26,741 nucleotides of DNA, from NCBI GenBank assembly GCA_900544635.1, contig UQVV01000002.1, forward strand, positions 1 to 26,741. The letters run 5' to 3'. Numbering within the stretch: the stretch's first letter is position 1; every line of letters starts with the position of its first letter. The notes beneath the pieces were generated by a model. The model was not told the DNA's origin and did no database searches. It saw nothing but the letters and a program-made list of their open reading frames with translations. This document shows positions 1 through 10,663 of this stretch, one piece after another. Origin of the DNA: an uncultured Cloacibacillus sp. Its GTDB lineage: Bacteria > Synergistota > Synergistia > Synergistales > Synergistaceae. The position numbers and the translations under genes are program-made.

Positions 1-1
1 G

Positions 2-586
2 GGCGATTTCCGCATCACGCCGTTCCGCCAGAAGAGCAACGGGCTGGAGCATGTGGCGCTGACCAAAGGCGAATGGACCGAGGACGAACCGGTGCTGACC
101 CGCGTACACTCGTCATGCGCCACGGGCGACATCTTCGGCTCGTGCCGCTGCGACTGCGGCGATCAGCTGCACGAAGCGATGCGCATGATCGAAAAGGAGG
201 GGAAGGGCGCGATCATCTACCTCCAGCAGGAGGGGCGCGGCATCGGACTCTGCAACAAAATCAAGGCATACAAGCTTCAGGACGAGGGACTGGACACCGT
301 GGACGCCAACGTGCAGCTGGGCTTCGGCGTGGACGAGCGCGACTACGGCATCGGCGCGCAGATACTCGCGGACCTCGGCCTCAGAAAGCTTCGGCTGATG
401 ACGAACAACCCCGTCAAGATAACGGGGCTTTCCGGCTACGGCCTAGAGATAACCGAGCGCGTGCCGATAGAGATACCGCCGAACCCGTACAACGAAAAAT
501 ATCTGAACACGAAGCTCTGCCGCATGGGGCACATGCTTCACGACAAAGCCTACTGCAAGCACTGCGGCGAAGGCTGCAAGAAATAA
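2..586 (+). CDS. ribA: GTP cyclohydrolase II (RibA domain), 5' end cut off by the window
   Basis: Catalyses the first step of riboflavin synthesis from GTP (ring opening to the diaminopyrimidine, with release of formate and pyrophosphate) in the cytoplasm. The reading frame is open from base 2, so the gene begins outside the window. It may be the C-terminal half of a bifunctional RibBA, but the RibB half is not visible. Seen: the zinc-site pattern SSC..(10)..CRCDCG, the nucleotide-binding motif [17 protein letters not shown] and LMTNNPVK. The gene precedes ribH by 27 nt, as expected of a rib operon. Odd point: after the usual end ([11 protein letters not shown]) there is a short tail, [15 protein letters not shown], with three further cysteines and two histidines that I do not recall in typical RibA proteins. 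Confidence 0.93.
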   Translation, partial: GDFRITPFRQKSNGLEHVALTKGEWTEDEPVLTRVHSSCATGDIFGSCRCDCGDQLHEAMRMIEKEGKGAIIYLQQEGRGIGLCNKIKAYKLQDEGLDTVDANVQLGFGVDERDYGIGAQILADLGLRKLRLMTNNPVKITGLSGYGLEITERVPIEIPPNPYNEKYLNTKLCRMGHMLHDKAYCKHCGEGCKK

Positions 587-613
587 TAAAATTACAGAAG
601 GGGGAAAAACGTC

Positions 614-2375
<1,762 letters not shown>

Positions 2376-2401
2376 GGGCGTCCGAAAAAATTGATTGACG
2401 A

Positions 2402-2445
2402 GGAAGCCGCCGGGGCGCGAAACCGTCTTGCGGCTTCCTTTTTTT
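2402..2445 (+). terminator. Rho-independent terminator after serS
   Basis: A 9-bp perfect stem, GGAAGCCGC (2402-2410) with GCGGCTTCC (2430-2438), is followed directly by a run of seven T. It lies 26 nt past the serS stop. A second, weaker inverted repeat, GTAAC-N5-GTTAC, lies just downstream, at about 2464-2478. Confidence 0.9.
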
Positions 2446-2523
2446 ATGGTAGGATAGTAAAGGGTAACGCAGAGTTACGGCGGCTTTATTTGTTTTATTG
2501 AGTTTTTGCGGGAGCGGGGCTTT

Positions 2524-4278
2524 ATGTTTTCTAATTCGTATCTGGGCACGGCGGCGATTATTGCGGTAATAGCCGTCATATGCGTGCTTATACAGAAATT
2601 TTTCAAAAAATACCTTGAGAGCGACCAGTATTACTACCTCAAGGACATTACTCTCGTGGGCGCGTGGGCGATATGCGGCATCTGGATGCCCGACGGCCCG
2701 CTGCGCATAACTGTAGCCGCGGGTGTCGCGGCGGCGTGCATAGGCTTCTGCCAGCGCGCGACGCGCGGCAAAAATCTGCGCTTTCTGTACTTTCTCATCG
2801 GCCTCGTCTTCTCGCTCTTCGGGCCGCGCATAGCGTTCATCGAGTTTACGAACGGAGAGTATTACTATCTTTCGTACTTCGTCTCGATAGCCATCAGCAC
2901 GCTGTGGGTCGGCATCTTCCCGATATTCTTTCAGGAGATCGACGAGATTCCGGGGCTTTGCGGGCTTCTGCTGACCGTCAGCTGGACGATGATCTCGGCG
3001 GTCATTTTCTCGTCGTCGCAGAGCCTTCGCGACGCCTCCCAAATCTGCATAATCGGCCTCGTATTCATACTCGTCTTCTGGAGCCGCCACGTCTACGCCT
3101 ACCGCAGGCTGACGGAGCCGCTGACCGCGCTCTGGGGGACGCTTTTCGCGGGGCTTTCGATTCTCGGCGTCAGCAAGGGGATAACCTTCTACACGCTCGC
3201 GCTGCTGCCGCTCGGATTTTTCGCGCTGCCGATAACGGAGACCTCGATGGGCGTCATAAGCGCCGCCGTCTCGCAGCGCCCGACCGGCAACATAATCCTC
3301 TACCGCAAGCTCATAACGCGCGGCTTCACGCATCCTGTGGCGATATATCTCGTCGTCGCCGTCTGCGCGCTCATGGGCTGCCTAGTGTCGGCGATACAGC
3401 TCGGCGCGGCGGACTTCTTCTGCCTGCTCGGCGCGGTCGCCGGAGTATTCGGGGTGATCTGGATTTTCTACACGTTCAAGTACAAGCGCCGCGGCATGAA
3501 CGACGAGCGGCGCAAGCCGGGGCTCTGGGGAGTCACGGTCGACAACATCTCGCTCAACTACGCGCTTTCGCGCGTGCAGCACTGGATAAAGAACGAGCGC
3601 ACGCCGCACATCATCGTCACGCCCGACGCGCTCGCCGCGCTGCGCAGCCGCACCGACGCGGACTACCGGCGCATCGTGCGCCACGCGGGACTCGTGCTGC
3701 CCGACGGTGCGGGGCTCATAGGCGCGCTCAAGCTCGTCGGCACTCCGATACAGGAGCGCATCCCCGGCGTCGAGTTCACGGAGCACCTCTGCAAGCGCGC
3801 GGCCTACGAGGGCTGGCGCGTCTGGTTCCTCGGGGGCAAGCCCGGCGTCGCGGAGGCGGCGGCGGAGAAGCTTATAGAAAAATATCCCGGCCTCATGGTC
3901 GCGGGGACGCGCGACGGATATTTCAAAGAAGAGGAGACGGCGTCGATATGCGCGAAGATAAAGGAATCGCGCGCCGACATCATTTTCGTCGGCTTCGGCG
4001 TGCCGAAGCAGGAATACTGGCTTGAGAAGCACATAGCGGAGACCGGCGCGGTCGTCGGCATGGGCGTCGGCGGCACGATGGACGTGATATCGGGCAACCT
4101 CACGCGCGCGCCGAAGGCGTGGCAGAAGTGCGGCATGGAATGGCTCTACCGCGTCATACAGGAGCCGTCGCGTTGGCGGCGCATAGCGAAGCTGCCGCTC
4201 TTCGTCTGGTATTTAATTTTAACCTGTTTTCACCTCGACAGGTATAAAGATGATGCCTTTTCTGAAGAAAAGCGTTAG
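2524..4278 (+). CDS. Membrane protein (degenerate WecA/MraY-like?) fused to WecG/TagA/CpsF glycosyltransferase (GT26)
   Basis: The first ~330 residues are polytopic membrane sequence with roughly ten hydrophobic stretches. The last ~250 residues are a clear GT26 domain (N-acetylmannosaminyltransferase type). Seen in the GT26 part: IIVTPDALAAL and VLPDGAGLIGAL (the Thr and Asp of the active site), WRVWFLGGKPG, IIFVGFGVPKQEYWLEKH, GVGGTMDVISG and EWLYRVIQEPSRW. The membrane part resembles the WecA/TagO/MraY family in layout: FFQEIDEIPGL falls where NxxDGxDGL would be expected, and KLITRGFTHPVAIYL where the HHxLxxxG segment would be. I see no DD pair in the first cytoplasmic loop, so it may not be catalytic. 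Known biology: TagO/WecA makes the polyprenyl-PP-GlcNAc acceptor that TagA/WecG extends, so the fusion would couple the steps or anchor the transferase. ATG 2524 was preferred to TTG 2506 because a GGAGCGGGG sequence precedes it. Confidence 0.85.
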   Translation: MFSNSYLGTAAIIAVIAVICVLIQKFFKKYLESDQYYYLKDITLVGAWAICGIWMPDGPLRITVAAGVAAACIGFCQRATRGKNLRFLYFLIGLVFSLFGPRIAFIEFTNGEYYYLSYFVSIAISTLWVGIFPIFFQEIDEIPGLCGLLLTVSWTMISAVIFSSSQSLRDASQICIIGLVFILVFWSRHVYAYRRLTEPLTALWGTLFAGLSILGVSKGITFYTLALLPLGFFALPITETSMGVISAAVSQRPTGNIILYRKLITRGFTHPVAIYLVVAVCALMGCLVSAIQLGAADFFCLLGAVAGVFGVIWIFYTFKYKRRGMNDERRKPGLWGVTVDNISLNYALSRVQHWIKNERTPHIIVTPDALAALRSRTDADYRRIVRHAGLVLPDGAGLIGALKLVGTPIQERIPGVEFTEHLCKRAAYEGWRVWFLGGKPGVAEAAAEKLIEKYPGLMVAGTRDGYFKEEETASICAKIKESRADIIFVGFGVPKQEYWLEKHIAETGAVVGMGVGGTMDVISGNLTRAPKAWQKCGMEWLYRVIQEPSRWRRIAKLPLFVWYLILTCFHLDRYKDDAFSEEKR

Positions 4279-4329
4279 AATATAAAACGTTACGCTCCGT
4301 TCGCGTAATTTTGAAAGGATGATAAAACT

Positions 4330-4641
4330 ATGAAGATGGATAAGATAATCAAACAGGCTCAGAGGATGCAGGCGCAGATGGCGCTGGCCCAGGAGGAGCT
4401 CCAGAACACGGTCCTCGAAGGCACGGCCGGCGGCGGAGCCGTCAAGGTGACGGCGAACGGCCACGGCGAAGTCCTCTCCGTCGTTATAGATAAAGAGGTC
4501 GTGAATCCCGACGACGTCGAGATGCTCGAAGACCTCGTGCTCGGCGCGATAAAGGAAGCCACGTCGAAGGCCCGCGCCCTTTCGGAGCAGAAGATGAGCG
4601 CGCTCACCGGAGGCATGGGCGGCTTCCCCGGCCTGATGTAA
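4330..4641 (+). CDS. ebfC: YbaB/EbfC family nucleoid-associated protein
   Basis: Small DNA-binding protein that binds as a dimer and bridges nucleoid DNA. The 103 residues are the usual length. Seen: an N-terminal helix rich in Gln/Met (IIKQAQRMQAQMALAQEEL), the central strands GTAGGGAVKVTANGHGEVLSVVID, and the acidic segment PDDVEMLEDLVLGAI, all typical of the family. Start ATG follows GAAAGGATG at suitable spacing. Immediately downstream is recR, a pairing conserved in many bacteria (often dnaX-ybaB-recR). No dnaX is present here, its usual place being taken by the WecG-type gene. Confidence 0.95.
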   Translation: MKMDKIIKQAQRMQAQMALAQEELQNTVLEGTAGGGAVKVTANGHGEVLSVVIDKEVVNPDDVEMLEDLVLGAIKEATSKARALSEQKMSALTGGMGGFPGLM

Positions 4642-4651
4642 GAGGCGCGTC

Positions 4652-5263
4652 TTGGCGCTTCCGGGGCCCGTTCAGACACTTATAAACGAATGGAGCCGCT
4701 TCCCCGGCGTCGGTGAAAAGACCGCGCGGCGCATGGTATTCTACCTTCTGCGCCAGGAGCCGGAGAAGATACGCGGCTTCGGCGACGCGGTGCTCTCACT
4801 GTCGAAGAACATCCGCCGGTGCAGCGAGTGCGGGGCCGTCACGGACGCCGACCCGTGCGCGATATGCACCGACCCGCTGCGCGACAGGCGGCTGATATGC
4901 GTCGTCGAGAACGAAGAGGACTGCGTCGCGATGGAGCAGGCGGGCATATTCAACGGCCTTTACCACGTCCTCGGCGGCAGGACGTCGCCGCTCGACGACG
5001 AGGAGATACCAGAGGAGAGCCTCGAAAGGCTGCGCCATAGGGTCGAGGAGGGCGGCGTGCAGGAGATAATCCTCGCGACCGCGCCGCGCATAGAGGGAGA
5101 CCTCACGGCCTATTCGGTGCAGGAGGCGCTCAAGGGGCTTCCCGTGCGCGTCTCGCGCCTTTCGTACGGCCTGCCGGCCGGCGGCAGCATAGGCTTCGCC
5201 GACCGCGTTACGCTGCACATGGCGATGGAGGCCCGGAAGGAGATGAACGGCTCGACGGAATAG
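4652..5263 (+). CDS. recR: Recombination mediator protein RecR
   Basis: Acts with RecF/RecO to load RecA at single-strand gaps. The protein starts with an unusual TTG (LALPGPVQTLI), which aligns with the family's normal MALPxPxxxLI start, so TTG 4652 is preferred. It overlaps no other gene and lies 10 nt after ebfC. Seen: the N-terminal helix-hairpin-helix FPGVGEKTARRMVFYLL, a C4 zinc finger CSECG..CAIC at about residues 54-69, and a Toprim domain beginning LICVVENEEDCVAMEQ with the glycine-rich YHVLGGRTSPLD. The Walker-like C-terminal loop SYGLPAGGSIGFADRVTL is present. The 203 residues are full length. Confidence 0.96.
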   Translation: MALPGPVQTLINEWSRFPGVGEKTARRMVFYLLRQEPEKIRGFGDAVLSLSKNIRRCSECGAVTDADPCAICTDPLRDRRLICVVENEEDCVAMEQAGIFNGLYHVLGGRTSPLDDEEIPEESLERLRHRVEEGGVQEIILATAPRIEGDLTAYSVQEALKGLPVRVSRLSYGLPAGGSIGFADRVTLHMAMEARKEMNGSTE

Positions 5264-5323
5264 TTTTCGGCAAAGCACGCATAAATCGGAAAAAATCTAA
5301 GGTACTGGAAAGGAGGAGATTTT

Positions 5324-6463
5324 ATGCGGCATGACCTTGAATTGTCCAAGGTGATGAAAAGATTGGTCACAGCGGTAATGGTCTTTATCTGCGGCGCGGC
5401 CGGCTATCAGTTCTATCTGCTGATGATAGCGGAAAACTGGTGGCCCGCGGCGACGGATATACACCCGATAGGGGCGGGCGTCCTGATCGTCCTAGCATCG
5501 GCGGCTTTCGGCTTTATACTTGCACCTCTGTTTTGGTGGTCTATCAAGAAATTCGGTCAGTTTTTCGAGTCCAAAATACAGAATGTGAGCGTGCCGGATC
5601 TGATAGTCGGCATGATAGGGCTGATCATAGGCCTGCTTCTCGCGAACCTCATCGCGATACCGCTGGCGAAGCTTCCCGGAGGAATCGGCGTCTACGTGGC
5701 GGTGCTGCTCAACGTCGCGCTCGGCTACTGGGGCGTCCGCTTCTTCGCGAAGCGCGGCGACGATTTCTGGAACATACTGACGAACATCGACATAAAGTCG
5801 AAGCTCACGCGCTCGAAGAAGAAGGGCGAAAGCCCCGCGCCCGAGGAGATGCAGATTGCGTCGTCCTGCGCGAAGATAATCGACACGAGCGCGATAATAG
5901 ACGGACGCATCCTCGACGTCGCGAAGACGGGCTTCATCGAGGGGACGATAGTCCTTCCGCGCTTCGTCCTCGCGGAGCTCCAGGGCGTTGCGGACTCGAC
6001 GGATCCGATGCGCCGCACGCGCGGCCGCCGCGGCCTCTCAGTCGTTACGGATCTCCAGAAGGTCAAGGGGCTGACTGTCGAGATACCTGAAGTGACGCTG
6101 CGCGAGCTTGAGCGCGACAAGGTAGACGAGGCGCTCGTCGTCCTCGCGCGCCGCCTCAGCGGCAAGGTCATCACGACCGACTACAATCTGAACCAGGTCG
6201 CGCAGATCGAGGGCGTGGACGTGCTCAACGTCAACGACCTCGCGAACGCGCTGAAGCCGATGCTCCTGCCGGGCGAGAAAATCGAGATAGACATCATCCG
6301 CCTCGGCAAGGAGAACCACCAGGGCATCGGCTATCTCGACGACGGCACGATGTTCGTGGTCGAGGATGGCTATCGCCACGTAGGCGAGCGCGTCAAGGTC
6401 ACAGTCACGTCGATGCTCCAGACCTCGGCGGGACGAATGATTTTCGGACGCATACATCCGTAG
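5324..6463 (+). CDS. Membrane-anchored PIN/TRAM domain protein (YacL-like putative RNase)
   Basis: Four hydrophobic segments in about residues 10-150 anchor a cytoplasmic PIN-type nuclease domain (about 185-310) followed by a TRAM RNA-binding domain (about 315-375). Seen: IDTSAIIDGRI (first metal-binding Asp), VLAELQ, the basic RRTRGRRGL segment, and ITTDYNLNQVA (further acidic residues), which make up the PIN active site. The TRAM part is GYLDDGTMFVVEDG followed by VTVTSMLQTSAGRMIFGRI. A strong AAGGAGGAG precedes ATG 5324. Bacillus yacL also precedes ispD and ispF, so the order here is a known one. Cellular substrates of the family are poorly defined. The product name is secure at domain level only. 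Confidence 0.9.
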   Translation: MRHDLELSKVMKRLVTAVMVFICGAAGYQFYLLMIAENWWPAATDIHPIGAGVLIVLASAAFGFILAPLFWWSIKKFGQFFESKIQNVSVPDLIVGMIGLIIGLLLANLIAIPLAKLPGGIGVYVAVLLNVALGYWGVRFFAKRGDDFWNILTNIDIKSKLTRSKKKGESPAPEEMQIASSCAKIIDTSAIIDGRILDVAKTGFIEGTIVLPRFVLAELQGVADSTDPMRRTRGRRGLSVVTDLQKVKGLTVEIPEVTLRELERDKVDEALVVLARRLSGKVITTDYNLNQVAQIEGVDVLNVNDLANALKPMLLPGEKIEIDIIRLGKENHQGIGYLDDGTMFVVEDGYRHVGERVKVTVTSMLQTSAGRMIFGRIHP

Positions 6464-6469
6464 GCCGGA

Positions 6470-7669
6470 ATGAAGGACGCGCCGAACTGGTCTTTCCTCA
6501 TAACCGCGGGCGGCTCGGGCAGCCGCCTCGGCGGCGTGCCGAAGCAGTTCCGTATGCTCGGCGGCGCGTCGGTGTGGCGCTGGTCCTTCGCTGCGGCGGA
6601 TAAGCTCCGCCGCATGGGGCGCGTCCGCGATATAGTGATGACCGTTCCGCGCGAAAGCTTCGCCGCGCTTGCCGGCGAGGCGGAGAAGCTCGGGCTGACG
6701 CTCGTCGAGGGCGGACGTTCGAGAAGCGAATCCGTGACGAAAGGGCTTAGAGCGTGCCGCGGGCCGCACGTGCTGGTGCACGATGGGGCCCGCCCTTTTA
6801 TAAGCGAAGGGCTCTGCCTGCGGCTCATGGACGCGGTCGAGGCCGAAGGCCCCGGAGCAGCGCCGCTGCTGCCGTCCACGGATTCCCTCAAAGTCGTGGA
6901 AGATGGCGAAATAACGGGCGTCGCGGACAGGTCACTCTACTTCAGGACGCAGACTCCGCAGGCCTTTCCGCTCCGCGAGCTCATAGAAGTCATGGAAAAT
7001 TCTCCCGGCGGCGGCACCGACGAGGCTTCGCTCTGGCTCGCGGCGGGAAAGAAAATCGTCCCGGTGGAGGGCGAAGAGATGAACTTCAAGATAACTTCTC
7101 AATTCGACTGGGAGACGGCGTGCGCGCTCGCGCGCGGCGGCGCGGAGGTCGAGCGAAGGACGGGCCACGGCTACGACATCCATCAGCTCGCGGAGGGCCG
7201 CCCGCTGATAATCGCGGGCGTGAAGGTCGAGGGCGTCAGCTACGGCCTGCTTGGCCATTCGGACGCGGACCTCGTCGCGCACACCGTCATGGACGCGCTG
7301 CTCGGCGCGGCGGGTGAGCCCGACATCGGGACGCTCTTTCCGGCCACGGACGAAAAATGGCGCGGCGCGGACAGCATGGCGCTGCTGCGCACGGTGCTCG
7401 AGCTTCTTGCGTCGAAGGGCTGGCGCGCAGAATGGGTGGACGTTACGCTCAACGCGCAGAGGCCGAAGCTCGGCCACCTAGTGCCGGCCTTCATCGAGAG
7501 CATGAACCGCGCGCTCGGCGGAGACGAAACGAAAAGAATCTTCAACATGAAAGTGAAATCGGCGGAGCGCTGCGGCAGCGCCGGAAGGGGAGAGTGCATG
7601 ATATGCCACGGCGTGGCTACCATTGCGCGCGAGCTTCCTGCGGGCGCGGCGCGCCAGGATTTTTATTAA
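6470..7669 (+). CDS. ispDF: Bifunctional IspD/IspF of the MEP isoprenoid pathway
   Basis: Fusion of 2-C-methyl-D-erythritol 4-phosphate cytidylyltransferase (about residues 1-230) with 2-C-methyl-D-erythritol 2,4-cyclodiphosphate synthase (about 235-399). IspD is shown by AGGSGSRLGGVPKQF, VEGGRSRSESVTKGL, VHDGARPF, YFRTQTPQAF and VEGEEMNFKIT. IspF is shown by GHGYDIHQL (zinc ligands Asp and His), LLGHSDADLVAHTVMDALLG, GEPDIGTLFP and a KVKSAERCG segment near the end. The fused enzyme is known from several lineages, in which the two steps flank IspE. The start is 6 nt after the PIN/TRAM gene without an obvious Shine-Dalgarno sequence, so coupling is likely. Confidence 0.95.
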   Translation: MKDAPNWSFLITAGGSGSRLGGVPKQFRMLGGASVWRWSFAAADKLRRMGRVRDIVMTVPRESFAALAGEAEKLGLTLVEGGRSRSESVTKGLRACRGPHVLVHDGARPFISEGLCLRLMDAVEAEGPGAAPLLPSTDSLKVVEDGEITGVADRSLYFRTQTPQAFPLRELIEVMENSPGGGTDEASLWLAAGKKIVPVEGEEMNFKITSQFDWETACALARGGAEVERRTGHGYDIHQLAEGRPLIIAGVKVEGVSYGLLGHSDADLVAHTVMDALLGAAGEPDIGTLFPATDEKWRGADSMALLRTVLELLASKGWRAEWVDVTLNAQRPKLGHLVPAFIESMNRALGGDETKRIFNMKVKSAERCGSAGRGECMICHGVATIARELPAGAARQDFY

Positions 7670-7673
7670 ATAA

Positions 7674-9173
<1,500 letters not shown>

Positions 9174-9185
9174 AATTTAAGAGCG

Positions 9186-9217
9186 AAGCGGACGTTTCAC
9201 GGAAGCGTCCGCTTTTT
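9186..9217 (+). terminator. Rho-independent terminator after guaB
   Basis: Perfect 9-bp stem AAGCGGACG (9186-9194) with CGTCCGCTT (9206-9214), with the T tract running on to 9217. It lies 12 nt beyond the guaB stop. Confidence 0.88.
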
Positions 9218-9500
9218 AGTAAGCTTTCATAAATCCGGCGCGCCGGCGTGAATGCGCGCCGCTTTGTCTCGCGCTGCGGAAACGCTGCGGAGTTTGGGCG
9301 CGCGGCGGCTTTGTGGAGCCGCGCGTAATTGCCGGAGCCGCCGCCGGCTCTGCGCCCACGCCGTCGCTTCGCGCCGCCTTCGGCGCGCGGCGGAGATTTT
9401 GCACGCGTTGCGGCGCGGCGGAAATTTCCCGGCTCTTCCTCACGGCGGCGCGGCGGCTGTATAATTGTGGCGCGAAAATATATTTTTGCGAGGTGCAGCG
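9218..9500 (+). other. GC-rich intergenic stretch with several hairpins and a possible promoter
   Basis: No convincing gene is seen between guaB and the exonuclease gene. The stretch is exceptionally rich in GCG/CGC and contains short perfect inverted repeats: GGCGCGC/GCGCGCC (9237-9243 and 9254-9260), GAGCCG/CGGCTC (9335-9340 and 9345-9350, 4-nt loop) and GCGCCG/CGGCGC (9371-9376 and 9381-9386, CCTT loop). A TATAAT box at 9460-9465, with only a weak -35 candidate around 9437, could serve the downstream gene. The open frames here look like composition artefacts. Confidence 0.5.
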
Positions 9501-10304
9501 ATGACGCTAAAGATAGCTACGTTCAACGTCAATTCCGTAAAGAGCCGCATTCCCGTGCTTATCCAGTGGTTCGAGACGAAGGGCGCGCCCGACATACTCT
9601 GCCTTCAGGAGACGAAGTGCGTCGACGAGGATTTCCCCGCTTACTTCTTCGAGGATTATTTCGACTTCTGCAATTACCGCGGCATGAAGAGCTACAACGG
9701 CGTCGCGATAATATCGAAGCGCGAGCCGGACGAGGTCTCGTTCGGCCTCGGCGACGAGGGCGAGGCGGGGCGCGAGGAGTCCGAGGCTGCGCGCGTGGCC
9801 TTCGCGCGCTTCGGGAAGCTCTTCGTGCTGAACACATACATCCCGCAGGGGAAGGATATCGAGCATCCAGATTACGCCTACAAGCTGCGTTTCATCGCGC
9901 GCGTGCGCGCTCTGCTCGAGCGGCGCTGCACGCCTGACGACCTCGTCGTCTGGGTCGGCGACCTCAACGTCGCTCCGTCGGAGATCGACGTCGCGAATCC
10001 GAAAAATAAGAAGAACCACGTCTGCTTTCACGAGGACGTGAAGCGCGCGCTCGCCTCGGCGATGGAGTGGGGGCTCGTAGACATATTCCGCGAGCATCTG
10101 CCGAACGAGGGCGAGTACACCTTCTGGGACTACCGCATAAAGGACTCGCTCGCGCGCAACATCGGCTGGCGCATAGACCACGTGCTCGGCACGAGGAGCG
10201 CCGCCGCGCTCTGCCGCTCCGTGAGCGTCGAGCGCGAGCTGCGCGCCGCGGCGAAGCCGTCGGACCACACGGCGGTCGTGGCGGAGTTCGATTACGATTT
10301 ATAA
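9501..10304 (+). CDS. xth: Exodeoxyribonuclease III (Xth/ExoA family AP endonuclease)
   Basis: Repairs abasic sites and blocked 3' ends in base-excision repair, using Mg2+. Seen in order: ATFNVNSVKSR (catalytic Asn), LCLQETKCVDEDFP (metal-binding Glu), YNGVAIISKR, YIPQGKD, GDLNVAPSEIDVANPK (catalytic Asp and Asn), FWDYR, WRIDHVLGT and a final SDHTAVVAEF (catalytic Asp-His). ATG 9501 follows GAGGTGCAGC. An upstream in-frame start at 9465 exists but lacks support. At 267 residues the protein is full length. It is monocistronic by position: a terminator lies upstream and the trp promoter begins 4 nt after its stop. Confidence 0.95.
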   Translation: MTLKIATFNVNSVKSRIPVLIQWFETKGAPDILCLQETKCVDEDFPAYFFEDYFDFCNYRGMKSYNGVAIISKREPDEVSFGLGDEGEAGREESEAARVAFARFGKLFVLNTYIPQGKDIEHPDYAYKLRFIARVRALLERRCTPDDLVVWVGDLNVAPSEIDVANPKNKKNHVCFHEDVKRALASAMEWGLVDIFREHLPNEGEYTFWDYRIKDSLARNIGWRIDHVLGTRSAAALCRSVSVERELRAAAKPSDHTAVVAEFDYDL

Positions 10305-10308
10305 AGTG

Positions 10309-10336
10309 TTGACAGCTGTAAGATTTTCTATATAAT
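10309..10336 (+). promoter_or_regulatory. Promoter of the trp operon
   Basis: TTGACA (10309-10314) and TATAAT (10331-10336), both perfect consensus, separated by 16 nt and directly upstream of the T-box leader. This is the strongest vegetative promoter in block 1. Confidence 0.88.
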
Positions 10337-10344
10337 CTACGGCG

Positions 10345-10628
10345 TGGTTTATAGAGACCGAAACCTGTGAGACGGAGATAACGTCTGTCGGGCGCCTACA
10401 GAGAGTCCGCGTTGGTGAGAGCGGATGGAACGCAGGCAGGCAAATGGACCGTTGAGGGCGCGAGGAAAGGCGAAAGCCGAGTATGATGCGACGCGTGGGC
10501 ATGCGTAAGTTGCCGGAGATATGATGGTATCTCGCTAAGAGCACGCAAAGTCGTGAAGCAAGGTGGCACCGCGGGAATTTTCAGCCCGTCCTTGGCAGAC
10601 TAAATATCTGCCGGGACGGGCTTTTTTA
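10345..10628 (+). ncRNA. T-box riboswitch leader of the trp operon
   Basis: Binds uncharged tRNA and lets transcription proceed into trpE when its amino acid is scarce. The invariant T-box sequence AAGGTGGCACCGCGG is at about 10559-10573, upstream of a terminator: stem AGCCCGTCC (10583-10591) with GGACGGGCT (10614-10622), an inner GGCAGA/TCTGCC stem, then a T run to about 10627. The upstream part carries the stem I landmarks AGAGAG and GGTGAGAGC. The downstream genes are all tryptophan biosynthesis, so the specifier should be UGG. I place it at TGG 10445-10447 (context CAAATGGACC). A second TGG at 10426-10428 is less likely. The tRNA-Trp assignment is inferred from context and was not folded. 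Confidence 0.93.
10583..10628 (+). terminator. T-box attenuator terminator hairpin
   Basis: Nine-bp outer stem (10583-10591 with 10614-10622) plus a 6-bp inner stem (10594-10599 with 10607-10612), followed by TTTTTT. It is mutually exclusive with the antiterminator formed by the T-box sequence just upstream. Confidence 0.87.
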
Positions 10629-10663
10629 GTTCCAGCCCTCCGGCAGCGAACGGAGGTAGTTTT

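Noticed and set aside
9252..9937. Open frames in and beyond the GC-rich intergenic region
   Set aside because: Arg/Ala-rich translations without ribosome binding sites. The exonuclease frame from 9501 explains the coding signal.
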